The position numbers and the translations under genes were made by a program. The notes under the pieces are model-generated. The model saw only the letters and a program-made list of their open reading frames with translations. It did no database searches and was not told the DNA's origin. Below, piece after piece: positions 52,416 to 61,300 of a stretch of 64,000 bases of DNA (its first letter is position 1; every line of letters begins with the position of its first letter). The DNA is from Parasphingorhabdus sp. SCSIO 66989 (GTDB lineage: Bacteria; Pseudomonadota; Alphaproteobacteria; Sphingomonadales; Sphingomonadaceae), in NCBI RefSeq assembly GCF_032852305.1, contig NZ_CP136594.1, forward strand, positions 719,501 to 783,500, written 5' to 3'.

Positions 52416-53517
52416 TACTCGGCTAGCCGGGCTTATCGGGTTTTGTCTCTCGCCAATGCTGGCCTTGCCAGCTCTGGCGGAAGAGCAACCCGCGCCCGTC
52501 AGCATAGAATTGCAGCATCGCCCCGGCGAAGAGGTATCTGTAAACCTGTCTGGCGATGCAGGAGCCAAGGATCGCGCAGTTCGGGCGGATATGCCGGTGC
52601 GGATCGCCTCGATATCCAAGCTGGTGACCGCGCTCGGCGTCATGCGGCTGGTCGATCAGGGGCGGCTCGATCTGGATCGCGATGTTGGTGATTATCTCGG
52701 CTGGCCGGTGCGCAATCCCCATTTCCCGGATAGAGCGGTGACGCTGCGCATGTTGCTGTCACATACAGCCAGCCTCAGCGATGCGGCGGGCTATTATCTG
52801 CCATTGGACGGACGTTTGCAGGACCTGGTGGCAGACTCCGAAGCATGGCACCAAGACCATGCGCCGGGGAGCGGCTTTTTTGACTATGCCAATCTGGGAT
52901 CGCCGATCATCGCGGCGGTGATGGAAAAGGCGACGGGGCAGCGCTATGACGCAATCATGCAGCAACAGGTGTTCACGCCCTTGGCGCTAACGGCCTGCTT
53001 TAACTGGAGCAATTGTCCCACGGGTCAACGCGACCAGGCGATCACCCTGTTGCGGCCTGATGGCAGTCTGGCCAAAGACCCGCTTCTGGCCCCAGGCGAA
53101 GAAGAATGCGCCCTTGTTGCAACCAAAGATGGTAGCTGCGATTTGCGCCATTATGTGCTGGGGGAGAATGGCTCGTCCTTCTCGCCCCAGGGCGGCCTGA
53201 GAATCTCAGCCAAGGAACTGTTGGTGGTCGGCAAATTGCTGGTGCGCGACGATATGGCGTTTCTGTCTCCCGCTGCGTGGCAGGCGATGCGCCAGACACA
53301 ATGGCGTGCTGATGGGCTGGTGAGCGCCGGTGCAGCGCAGCAATGGGCTTTGGGTCTGGAGGTACAGCCGGGTGGCTGGATCGGCCATTCGGGCAATGCC
53401 TATGGATTGCGCGCCGGGCTTTGGGCCAACCGTCTCATCGGGGAAGTGCGGGTGCGGATCGTCACCATGGTTGATGAGGCCGTGCCTGAAGGACCCTGCC
53501 TTCATAGCTGCCCGTGA
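52408..53517 (+). CDS. Serine hydrolase of the beta-lactamase (class C / esterase) family
   Basis: The 369-residue protein has a signal peptide (LAGLIGFCLSPMLALPALAE). Motifs are SISK (Ser68, Lys71), YAN (160-162) and HSG (about 327) in place of KTG, which fits class C-like esterases/D-peptidases more than true beta-lactamases. LRMLLSHTASLSDAAGYY and the Cys-containing stretch CFNWSNCPTG also appear. It starts inside the VOC gene and overlaps the HNH gene start (GTGA), so the three form a short operon. Confidence 0.88.
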   Translation: MPDTRLAGLIGFCLSPMLALPALAEEQPAPVSIELQHRPGEEVSVNLSGDAGAKDRAVRADMPVRIASISKLVTALGVMRLVDQGRLDLDRDVGDYLGWPVRNPHFPDRAVTLRMLLSHTASLSDAAGYYLPLDGRLQDLVADSEAWHQDHAPGSGFFDYANLGSPIIAAVMEKATGQRYDAIMQQQVFTPLALTACFNWSNCPTGQRDQAITLLRPDGSLAKDPLLAPGEEECALVATKDGSCDLRHYVLGENGSSFSPQGGLRISAKELLVVGKLLVRDDMAFLSPAAWQAMRQTQWRADGLVSAGAAQQWALGLEVQPGGWIGHSGNAYGLRAGLWANRLIGEVRVRIVTMVDEAVPEGPCLHSCP

Positions 53518-53798
53518 GCGACGATGATGCAGAACTGTGCTGGCTATGCGGTCGGCCTTTGGGCAGGCGCGTGGAATATCATCACCCCGTGCCCAAAAGC
53601 CGTGGCGGGCGCGAGACGCTGGCAGTGCACCCCATCTGCCACCGCACCATCCATGCGACCTTTACCAATGCCGAACTGGCGCGCAGCTATGCCACCGCCG
53701 AGGCGCTGTGCGGCCATCCCGATATAGCGCGCTTTATCGACTGGATTGCTGACAAACCGCCAGACTTCCATGCACCCACGCGGCGGGCCAAGCGCTAG
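53514..53798 (+). CDS. Small HNH-endonuclease-domain protein
   Basis: The 94-residue protein has the zinc Cys pair in CWLCGRPL and HNH core VEYHHPVPKSRGGRETLAVHPICHRTIHATF. The GTG start overlaps the upstream stop. Family members are nicking or double-strand nucleases; its small size and stand-alone operon position give no clue to a target. Not linked to a methylase or phage gene here. Confidence 0.88.
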   Translation: MSDDDAELCWLCGRPLGRRVEYHHPVPKSRGGRETLAVHPICHRTIHATFTNAELARSYATAEALCGHPDIARFIDWIADKPPDFHAPTRRAKR

Positions 53799-53838
53799 AT
53801 CTGTATGCTCATTCCCTGATGGTGGGCTAGGGACAAGC

Positions 53839-54026
53839 GTTTCATAAAAGCCAAAAAGGGAAGAAGCTTAAAAGGGTAATGGTTTCTGGGAATCTGCCAA
53901 AAATCCAGTATCGTGATTAAGTAGTCCTTCCGCCGCGTCGCGGCGGAAATGTTGAAGTGAAATCTGCGCGCTGAATTAGCCATTTGCGCCCTTTTTCTCT
54001 TTTTCCCTTTTTGGCTTTTATGAAAC
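53839..54026. mobile_element. MITE-like palindromic element, copy A (188 bp)
   Basis: The ends GTTTCATAAAAGCCAAAAAG and its inverted copy (24 bp exact inverted repeat) bound the element. One end continues as GAGAAAAAGGGCGCAA, read inward on the minus strand, exactly as in copy B at 61025-61211. The centre contains a CCGCCGCG/CGCGGCGG hairpin absent from copy B. No coding frame. It lies between an HNH gene and the cytochrome b561-YceI gene. Confidence 0.8.
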
Positions 54027-54101
54027 AAGGCATCTTGGTCCTATACCATCCACATGACTCCGTCGGTTATGGAGCAGCAGCGCAGCATGCGAAAATGTCA
54101 G

Positions 54102-55451
54102 CTACCGGCTTGCGGAGAAATTGAAATCCACCTGCACCGCATCGGCAATATCGCCATAGCTGCCATTGGCGATGCCAAAGGCGGCGCGATTGACGCTGGC
54201 ATTGCCATTGGCGCTGGCGGTGGTTCCATCAATATCCAGGGTGAAGCGCAGCGTGACCGGCTGGCTTGACCCACGCAGGCTAAGGTTGCCGCGTGCCTCA
54301 TAGCGGTTGCCGCCCAGAGAACGGATGTCATTGGAGCGAAAGCGCGCCCGTGGGTTGGCCGCGATGGCGAAAAAGTCCGCACCTGGTAGCGCCTCATCGA
54401 CTTGCGCATTACCGGTGCGCGCAGAGGCAAGGCCGATGCTGACATCAATATTCGATTGGTCCAGCGCCTGCTCGCCAAAGCGAATGGTTGCGTTCCAGTC
54501 AGAGAATGACCCGCGCACCGTCTCGCCATTCCAGACAAAGGCAAAGCCGATGGGCTGTTTATTGGTGACACGCCAATCATAGGCGGTTGTTGCTGGCTCT
54601 TCCGGTTCCTCTTCCTGCTCTGCATTGTCTTCCGCTTCGTCTTCCGCGGCATCATCCTCTTCTTCGGCGTCTTCGGTTGCCTCAGTGGCCTCGGGCTCTT
54701 CGTCCTCTACGGCATCGGCCTGTAACTCATTTAGCTTCAAGGTCTGGGTCGCGGGCATGTCCTCCGCCGCCAATGGCGCTGGTGTCTCTGCCTTTCCGCC
54801 GCCCCAATTCTGCGCCCATAGGGTGAGGCTGACCGATGCAAGAGCGAATAGGCCAATCACCATGGCGCCACGATTGGGGCGCAGTCCAAAAGCACCAGGC
54901 AATATACGCCCCAATAGCGGCTCTCCGCGCAGCAGATGATGCCGCAGCGCGCCGACAACATGCAACGCAAACAGCGCGACACCAACCCAGCCGAGCGCAC
55001 CATGGACCCATTCGGCTGCGCCGTTGAGCGCTTCTTTTGCCGACGCTTCCAGACCGCCCACCCATGGGATATCGGGCCAGGGAATGGTGCTAAAAAGCAG
55101 TGTGTCGATATCCAGCTTGGACGTAGACACCATCAACCAACCGCTCAGCGGTGCGCCAATCATAAAAGCGTAAAGGCCGATATGCACCGTCTTGGCAAGC
55201 ACATGGTTGAGTGCGCTGTCGGGCAATGGCGCGGGTGGTGGATTGAGCAGACGCCAGCCAAGCCGCGCGATGGAGAGCAGCAGGATCGTGATACCGATGG
55301 ACTTATGTAACTGAGTGACATCAAACAATCCGGTCGCAAGGGTCAGATGTTCAAGGCCGCGGCCGAGGCCAAGCTCGAATGCCAGCAGCGCTGCGATGAT
55401 CCAGTGCAACAATATCGCAATAGCAGAGTAGCGCTGTTGCCGGTCGCTCAA
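54102..55451 (-). CDS. Cytochrome b561 - YceI fusion protein
   Basis: The 449-residue protein joins two families. Residues about 1-225 form a four- or five-helix cytochrome b561 with heme His in ILLHWIIAAL, LHKSIGITILLL, VHIGLYAFMIGAPLSGWLMV and VALFALHVVGALRHHLL. Residues about 240-290 are a very acidic Glu/Ala linker. Residues about 293-449 are a YceI lipocalin-like domain (YDWRVTNKQPIGFAFVWNGETVRGSFSDWNATIRFG... NLSLRGSSQPVTLRFTLDIDG). In E. coli these are separate neighbours, YceJ and YceI. YceI binds polyisoprenoid lipids, so electron transfer to such a ligand is plausible but unproven. Confidence 0.93.
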   Translation of the reverse strand: MSDRQQRYSAIAILLHWIIAALLAFELGLGRGLEHLTLATGLFDVTQLHKSIGITILLLSIARLGWRLLNPPPAPLPDSALNHVLAKTVHIGLYAFMIGAPLSGWLMVSTSKLDIDTLLFSTIPWPDIPWVGGLEASAKEALNGAAEWVHGALGWVGVALFALHVVGALRHHLLRGEPLLGRILPGAFGLRPNRGAMVIGLFALASVSLTLWAQNWGGGKAETPAPLAAEDMPATQTLKLNELQADAVEDEEPEATEATEDAEEEDDAAEDEAEDNAEQEEEPEEPATTAYDWRVTNKQPIGFAFVWNGETVRGSFSDWNATIRFGEQALDQSNIDVSIGLASARTGNAQVDEALPGADFFAIAANPRARFRSNDIRSLGGNRYEARGNLSLRGSSQPVTLRFTLDIDGTTASANGNASVNRAAFGIANGSYGDIADAVQVDFNFSASR

Positions 55452-56527
55452 GGCGTGCCTCCGGCAAACACATTGATCGCCTTGCCAAAGGGAAGCCTGT
55501 TTTCCGGATCATAGCCCGATTGCGCCGGAGTGTCTTCGCACCACAATATCTCTGCTTCAGGATAAGGCAGAAGATCGCGAACGGCTTGCTGATCATCCGA
55601 TGATAGCGCCGCAAAGGCCTTGTGCAGTTTTTCCAGGCACCAGACGCGATAGCGCGATGTCGCAATGTCCTGATAGTTGCAGCCCTGAACCGTCATGGCA
55701 AAGCGGTCCTGACCGGCTGCATAGCCCTCAGCATTAGCAGCAAGCTGCACCAAGTGAGTCTCGCATATCTCTTTCAACATAGGTTCGGCGTCATCGGGTA
55801 CGGTATCGACGAAGTTCTGCTGGGCCGCCGGTTTGGCATTCCACATGCGTGCGACCCATTCAAACACGGTGGGCGCGGTGGTGCGCATAATCTCCACCGG
55901 TGTCGGGTCTTGGCCAAAATGCCGGAACATTGGTCCCATCATGCCATAATCCGCCAGTGATGGTGCATCGCCCAGCAGGAAAGAACGTGTAGCCAGCATC
56001 TGGGTCATATTGGCGAGGGCGCGGTGATAGCCTTGCTCGACATGCGGGCGTGTCGAGGCGGTCACGCCATCGCGTTCAACATAGCTCTTTACCTGTCGCC
56101 GCTCTATTCTGCGTCGCTTCAGGAAACGCGGCGCAGGGACATCTTGTGTCACTTCATCGACCAGCACATTGGAAATAAGCATCCGGTCATAGGGATAGCT
56201 CCAGCGAAAATGCATCGCGGAACGCCACAGCCATTCATCGCCATAATCCTCGATCAATCGAGCGATGAAATTCACCACAGGATTGCCGGGCATGATCGTC
56301 GATCCGGGATGCTCTTTCTCCAACTGGAGCAATATCGGTGTCGTGTCGGACATCCAGCGCCCATCGCCGCATTCGACAATCGGCATCTGGATAACGCCGA
56401 CATTGTCGATCAGCCGCTGCGGTTTGCCATAGGGCGTGGGCGCGGATTGATAGGCTATACCCTTATAGCGCAAATAGGCTTCGAGCTTGCCGGTATAATA
56501 GGAGACGCGGGAGCCATAGACGATCAT
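55448..56527 (-). CDS. Glutathione S-transferase-fold protein
   Basis: The 359-residue product starts at the ATG at 56527. The N-terminal thioredoxin-like domain (MIVYGSRVSYYTGKLEAYLRYKGIAYQSAPTPYGKPQRLIDNVGVIQMPIVECGDGRWMSDTTPILLQLEKEHPG) has Pro and a Ser in the glutathione-binding places. A helical C-terminal domain (FLLGDAPSLADYGMMGPMFRHFGQDPTP) is followed by about 120 residues of extra sequence, longer than usual GSTs. It overlaps the b561-YceI start (ATGA), so the two are co-transcribed. The substrate is unknown. Confidence 0.88.
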   Translation of the reverse strand: MIVYGSRVSYYTGKLEAYLRYKGIAYQSAPTPYGKPQRLIDNVGVIQMPIVECGDGRWMSDTTPILLQLEKEHPGSTIMPGNPVVNFIARLIEDYGDEWLWRSAMHFRWSYPYDRMLISNVLVDEVTQDVPAPRFLKRRRIERRQVKSYVERDGVTASTRPHVEQGYHRALANMTQMLATRSFLLGDAPSLADYGMMGPMFRHFGQDPTPVEIMRTTAPTVFEWVARMWNAKPAAQQNFVDTVPDDAEPMLKEICETHLVQLAANAEGYAAGQDRFAMTVQGCNYQDIATSRYRVWCLEKLHKAFAALSSDDQQAVRDLLPYPEAEILWCEDTPAQSGYDPENRLPFGKAINVFAGGTP

Positions 56528-56627
56528 ATGGAGAGTTGTAACATCGCCCGCCAAATAAGCTAGGGCCGGAAGCTGTATGACAGCGTCCGGCCTTGGCCAG
56601 TGTTTCACATCTCAAATGTGCTCGAGA

Positions 56628-58994
56628 TTAGAATTCGAACTGAATCTCTGCACCAAGCTGGCGACCACGTGCCAGCGGCGAGAATGTACCACCGGTCGGA
56701 TTTTGCGCGAACGGCTGCGCTACGCCGGTAGATAGCGGTCCACCGAACAAGCCTTGGCTAAGCTGGGTATCGCCACCGGCTTGGACCTCGTCGAGCAAGT
56801 TCCGCCCATAGATTGAAAGGCTTAAGCCTTCGATTGGTGTATTCCAGGTAACATTGGCTTCAAGATTGGTGATGTCCTGAATCCAGCCCAGATTGTTATC
56901 GGTGTAAGCAAATTCATCACGATATTGCAGGTTGAATCGGCTGGTTATGGAGCTGCTACCAAGATCAAGCTCATGGATCGCGCCAACGCCCCAGGTATAT
57001 GTCGGCACACGCGGAATACTGAGGGCAAAGTCCTCTTCATCAACCACACCGTTGACGCCTGTGACGCCCGAGATATCGAACAGAATCTCGTCATACTCAT
57101 CATCAATCAGGCCGATATTGGCGGTGAACAACAGGTTATCGGAAACGCGCATCCGCGCTTCAGCTTCAAACCCCATAATGGTAGCATCTGCGGAGTTCAG
57201 GATGAATTGCGACACCCCGGCTGCGCCAGGCTGATTGATTTCGCGCTGCATATTGTTGATCTTGGTGACATAGGCTGCGGCATTCAGCGTAAAAGCACCA
57301 TCTTCGGTTTGGAATTTACCGCCGATTTCAAACGTATCGACGCGCTCTTCATCAAAAAGGAATGAACCTGTCGCCGGGACGATTTGTGTAAGAAATGCAG
57401 CCGGATCAGTGATACGGAAATTGAAACCGCCCGAGCGGAAACCGCGGGTCCAGTGGCCATAGATTTGGCTATTGGCAAATTCATATTGGAAACCCAGCTT
57501 TGGTGACCAGTTGGTCCAGGTTTCGTTATCCGTAAACCCATCAGTACCCGTGGTTGGGCAGGTGCCAGCTACGACCGAGCATTCTTCTGCCCGTGGAATG
57601 ATGTAGCTTACACTACCGTCTTTTTCTTCGCGTGACCAGCGGATGCCGCCAATCAGGCTGAGAGAATCGGTTACGTAAAACTGGCCTTGTGCAAACAGTC
57701 CGAGAACCTGGTGGTCCTGCTGGCCGCCGCCAGAAAATGTCGGTAAGCCGGTTGGTGGGAGGTCACGCAATTCATCATAGGCGATGGATTGATCAAAGAA
57801 GAAACTGCCGACCGTCAGTTCGATACCGTCAAAACTCATCGCATAGCGCAACTCGTTGGAAATTTGTTCCTGCTCGGTTAACGTATTTGAGTGGAAAATG
57901 AATTCTGGAAGCGCGTCGATGTCGCCCAATGTTGTGCCAGAAAACTCGCGATAGCCGAAGATGTTGGTCAAAACGCCTGGCCCAATCTCCCAATCGAGCT
58001 TGACGCTACCGGTGATAACCTCGGTGTCATAAAAGCCCGGCTCATCAATCGAGAAGTCAAAGCTATTGCGGTCAAAAGTGCCGCGGTTCTGGCCCGCCGG
58101 ACCATCGCCCTCACTGTCAAAATAATCGAACTTGCCGAGGATGGTAAGATTGCTGGTTGGACGGAACTCCAAAGCCCCGCGCAAAATATAGGTTTCTGCC
58201 GCGCCAAAGTCCGAGCCGTCGAACAGGTTGCGGAAATAGCCTTCATCATTGTTGTAATAGGCACCCAATTTGAACAACAACACATCTTCGATGATTGGGC
58301 CGGAGACTACGCCGCTGACAAAATAGTTCTGGCCGCCGCGACCACTATCAACCGGCGTTTCCACCGCTGCACGGAACTTGCCCTGAAATTCTTCGGTTGG
58401 ATTGCCGGTGTTGACCAGCACTGCACCGCCGGTGGTGTTGCGGCCAAAGAGAATGCCCTGAGGGCCGCGCAGAACCTCGACACTGTCAAGGTCGAACAAG
58501 TCAAACACTACGCCGCCATTAAAGCCGAGATAGACGCCGTCGACAAAAACGCCGACTGTCGGGTCAATAGACGGGATCGAGCTGTTGATACCGAGGCCGC
58601 GAATAGAGAAGTTGGCTGTGCCGCGGCTGGTGCCGATCTGGTCAAGCGATACGCTGGGTGCCTGAAAGCTAAGGCCCTGAATGTCGCGTATCTTGAGCGC
58701 TTCCAGCGTCTGGTCGTTAAACGCAGTAACCGCAACCGGAACATCCTGCACATCTTCCGGGTTGCGGGTTTTGGTCCCAGTTACGACGATCACGTCGTTG
58801 AAAATATCGACCGCATTGCCATCCTGTTGTGCAGTGTCGTCTTGTGCCTGCGGGGCTGTTGCACCGGTTTCTTGTGCGTCCGCTTCGGCGGCCGCTGCAT
58901 CTTCTGCCTCCAATGCCATGGCCTGGGCGGGCGCCAGAGCGAGGCCAGCACCGCAAATAGCAAGCGCGCGCAAGGATACTGTAGAAAATTTCAT
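56628..58994 (-). CDS. TonB-dependent receptor
   Basis: The 788-residue outer-membrane receptor has a signal peptide (ALAICGAGLALAPAQAMALEA). A TonB box-like VIVVTGTKTRNPEDVQDVPVAVTAF precedes the plug domain (IRGLGINSSIPSIDPTVGVFVDGVYLG, VEVLRGPQGILFGRNTTGGAVLV). The 22-strand barrel ends in ARGRQLGAEIQFEF. It resembles the receptors that sphingomonads use for aromatic compounds, sugars or peptides, as opposed to ferric siderophores; this is inferred only. Two operator-like palindromes lie upstream. A GAGAGGGA site precedes the ATG. Confidence 0.95.
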   Translation of the reverse strand: MKFSTVSLRALAICGAGLALAPAQAMALEAEDAAAAEADAQETGATAPQAQDDTAQQDGNAVDIFNDVIVVTGTKTRNPEDVQDVPVAVTAFNDQTLEALKIRDIQGLSFQAPSVSLDQIGTSRGTANFSIRGLGINSSIPSIDPTVGVFVDGVYLGFNGGVVFDLFDLDSVEVLRGPQGILFGRNTTGGAVLVNTGNPTEEFQGKFRAAVETPVDSGRGGQNYFVSGVVSGPIIEDVLLFKLGAYYNNDEGYFRNLFDGSDFGAAETYILRGALEFRPTSNLTILGKFDYFDSEGDGPAGQNRGTFDRNSFDFSIDEPGFYDTEVITGSVKLDWEIGPGVLTNIFGYREFSGTTLGDIDALPEFIFHSNTLTEQEQISNELRYAMSFDGIELTVGSFFFDQSIAYDELRDLPPTGLPTFSGGGQQDHQVLGLFAQGQFYVTDSLSLIGGIRWSREEKDGSVSYIIPRAEECSVVAGTCPTTGTDGFTDNETWTNWSPKLGFQYEFANSQIYGHWTRGFRSGGFNFRITDPAAFLTQIVPATGSFLFDEERVDTFEIGGKFQTEDGAFTLNAAAYVTKINNMQREINQPGAAGVSQFILNSADATIMGFEAEARMRVSDNLLFTANIGLIDDEYDEILFDISGVTGVNGVVDEEDFALSIPRVPTYTWGVGAIHELDLGSSSITSRFNLQYRDEFAYTDNNLGWIQDITNLEANVTWNTPIEGLSLSIYGRNLLDEVQAGGDTQLSQGLFGGPLSTGVAQPFAQNPTGGTFSPLARGRQLGAEIQFEF

Positions 58995-59011
58995 GATTGT
59001 CCCTCTCTTTA

Positions 59012-59027
59012 TGCTGTTGTAACAGCA
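59012..59027. promoter_or_regulatory. Palindrome close to the TonB receptor start
   Basis: TGCTGTT (59012-59018) and AACAGCA (59021-59027) form a perfect 7-bp inverted repeat 17 bp before the receptor ATG. It could be a leader hairpin or operator. Confidence 0.4.
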
Positions 59028-59079
59028 GATTGTAATTATCTTCTAACACATTGAAAGGCCCTGCCGTCCTGGGGAGGGA

Positions 59080-59099
59080 ATTGGCAATAATTTGCCAAT
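59080..59099. promoter_or_regulatory. Operator-like palindrome upstream of the TonB receptor
   Basis: ATTGGCAA (59080-59087) and TTGCCAAT (59092-59099) form a perfect 8-bp inverted repeat with a TAAT spacer, about 85 bp before the receptor start. The form resembles sites of LacI-type or other dimeric regulators. The rest of the 282-bp gap shows no gene. Confidence 0.5.
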
Positions 59100-59276
59100 G
59101 AACAGCCCTCATCCTTCGATGAGTTGCATTTTTTGCAGGTTAAGCCTCTCAACTATCACTATTTTATCGTTTGGCCACCAAAATGACCTCGTATTCATGA
59201 ACGCCAGATGAACAAGTTGCGAATTGCTACCCATTGTGCTTTTGTGACAACAGATACGGAAAGCGGCCTATTGCGC

Positions 59277-60860
59277 TTATCGCATCAGCCCGCCCATAAG
59301 GTTGCGGGCAAAGCGGCCGAGCCCGGGCACTCCGATGGCCTTGCCGATCTCTGTGGCGATAGTGCCCGCGGCGGCGCTCGCGGCCCGAGCGGTCGGGTCT
59401 GAGCGTGATTTGCGGCCGCTGAGTTTGCCGGCCAATATCGTCCCTGCCGATGCCGCAGCAGCGCCCGCTGCGGCTTTGGCGGCCTTGCCCCAGATCGATG
59501 TGGTTCTGCGTGGGCGTTTGGCGACCTCTTCCTTGCCTTTGGCCTCGACTTCTGCAGCGGTTTCAGCCGCGTCCTCAATCTTCTTCAGCAGAACTTCCTC
59601 GGCGGACTCCCGGTCCACTTCCTCATCATATTTGCCTTCGACCGGCGATATGGAGCGGATGATCGCGCGTTCTTTCTTGGTTACCGGGCCAAGGCGCGAG
59701 CGGGGTGGTTTGATAAGGGTGCGTTGCACCACCGTCGGTGCGCCCTCTTCATCAAGGGTTGAGACCAGTGCTTCGCCGACGCGCAATTCGGTGATCGCCG
59801 CTTCGACATCGAGATCAGGGTTGATGCGAAAAGTCTCAGCCGCCGCCTTAATCGCGCGCTGGTCGCGCTTGGTGAAAGCACGTAAGGCATGTTGCACCCG
59901 GTTACCCAATTGCCCGGCGACCTCTTCGGGAATGTCCATCGGGTTCTGGGTGACGAAAAAGACGCCGACGCCTTTGGACCGGATCAGGCGGACTACTTGC
60001 TCAATCTTTTCCTGCAACGCCTTGGGCGCATCGTCGAACAGCAGATGCGCCTCATCAAAGAAGAACACCAATGTCGGTTTTTCCGGATCGCCCACCTCGG
60101 GCAGCGTCTCGAACAGTTCGGCCAGCAGCCATAACAGGAAGGTGGCATAAAGCTTGGGGCTGCGCATCAGCTTGTCAGCGGCGAGTACATTGATATAGCC
60201 GCGTCCCTGCTCATCGGTCTGCATAAAGTCGTCAATCTCTAGCGCCGGTTCGCCGAAAAACTGGTCTGCGCCCTCATTTTCCAATTGCAGCAATTGCCGC
60301 TGGATCGCGCCGACGCTTTGGCGCGAGACATTGCCATATTTGGCTGACAGCTCCTTGGCATGCTCGGCGGTATAGGCGAGCATCGATTGCAGGTCTTCCA
60401 GGTTAAGCAGCAACAGCCCTTCTTCATCGGCAAAGCGGAAGACGATATTGAGCACGCCCTCTTGCGTTTCATTGAGGTCCATCAGCCGTGCCAGAAGCAT
60501 CGGCCCCATTTCGCTGATGGTGGTGCGGATCGGGTGCCCCTGTTCGCCATAGAGATCCCAGAAGATCGCCGGATTATCGGAATAGCCATAATCCTCCATG
60601 CCCAATTCTTTGGCGCGCTCTTCCAGCTTGTCGGCATGTTTGAAGGTCGAGGAACCGGCCATGGAGATGCCCGACAGATCGCCCTTCACATCGGCAACAA
60701 AGACCGGGACGCCATTGGCGGAAAAACTCTCGGCCAGACCCTGTAGCGTGACCGTCTTGCCGGTGCCAGTCGCGCCTGCGATCAGGCCGTGGCGATTGGC
60801 CTTTTCCAGCAACAACGCCTGCCGCTCGTCACCGCCGAGCCCAAGAAAAATATCGCTCAC
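59277..60860 (-). CDS. HerA-like ATPase, DUF853/YjgR family
   Basis: The 527-residue P-loop ATPase has Walker [14 protein letters not shown] (about 30), [11 protein letters not shown], and Walker B/sensor region [63 protein letters not shown] follows, and a C-terminal Ala/Lys-rich tail ends at FARNLMGG. E. coli YjgR is of this type; its role is not established, though the fold is that of DNA translocases of the HerA/FtsK class. The GTG at 60860 has an AGGGGA site; a TTG eight codons upstream is also open. Confidence 0.92.
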   Translation of the reverse strand: MSDIFLGLGGDERQALLLEKANRHGLIAGATGTGKTVTLQGLAESFSANGVPVFVADVKGDLSGISMAGSSTFKHADKLEERAKELGMEDYGYSDNPAIFWDLYGEQGHPIRTTISEMGPMLLARLMDLNETQEGVLNIVFRFADEEGLLLLNLEDLQSMLAYTAEHAKELSAKYGNVSRQSVGAIQRQLLQLENEGADQFFGEPALEIDDFMQTDEQGRGYINVLAADKLMRSPKLYATFLLWLLAELFETLPEVGDPEKPTLVFFFDEAHLLFDDAPKALQEKIEQVVRLIRSKGVGVFFVTQNPMDIPEEVAGQLGNRVQHALRAFTKRDQRAIKAAAETFRINPDLDVEAAITELRVGEALVSTLDEEGAPTVVQRTLIKPPRSRLGPVTKKERAIIRSISPVEGKYDEEVDRESAEEVLLKKIEDAAETAAEVEAKGKEEVAKRPRRTTSIWGKAAKAAAGAAAASAGTILAGKLSGRKSRSDPTARAASAAAGTIATEIGKAIGVPGLGRFARNLMGGLMR

Positions 60861-60934
60861 TTGATCCGTCCCCTGTGTTTGCAATCGACTTATCCCTGTC
60901 GGGCTGAGCGAACATGGTCAAGGGGGCGTGGCTG

Positions 60935-61300
60935 TTTTTCACGCAAAGAGCGTGAAGATTATTAAGCGGTTGTGGATGGTTGCTTTTCTTTCCTGACCTT
61001 GCGGTGTTTGTTGAGAGGTTGTCGGTTTCATAAAAGCCACAAAGGGAAAAAGAGAAAAAGGGCGCAACTAGACAAGAAAGTGCATGATTCTCGGAATTGT
61101 TTCCCACCCCTTTGGGGTGGGAGGAAAATGTTGGCACTGGGGTTAGCGATCCGCGGCGGCGGCGCATCAGGCAGTCTTTTATACTTTTTCCCTTTGTGGC
61201 TTTTATGAAACGCTAAAAACCACAACCTCTGTCAGAAAAGCGCAACCGTCCGCCCAAGACCAAAGCTCTTAAAAATCTTAGCGCTCTTTGCGCGAAAAAA
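60935..61300. mobile_element. MITE-like element, copy B (61025-61211), nested in a larger inverted repeat
   Basis: The inner element (61025-61211) has perfect 28-bp terminal inverted repeats starting GTTTCATAAAAGCCACAAAG. Its left end matches copy A for about 45 bases (with 1-2 differences), but its centre carries a CCCACCCC/GGGGTGGG hairpin in place of the GC-rich one of copy A. Flanking it, TTTTTCACGCAAAGAGCG (from 60935) and CGCTCTTTGCGCGAAAAAA (to 61300) are inverted too, with weaker matches between. The element ends exactly at the hemH stop codon. No gene is seen in this 440-bp gap. Confidence 0.8.

Noticed and set aside
57891-59054. 387-codon plus-strand frame inside the TonB receptor
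   Set aside because: Antisense shadow; the receptor on the minus strand is complete with signal peptide and barrel end.
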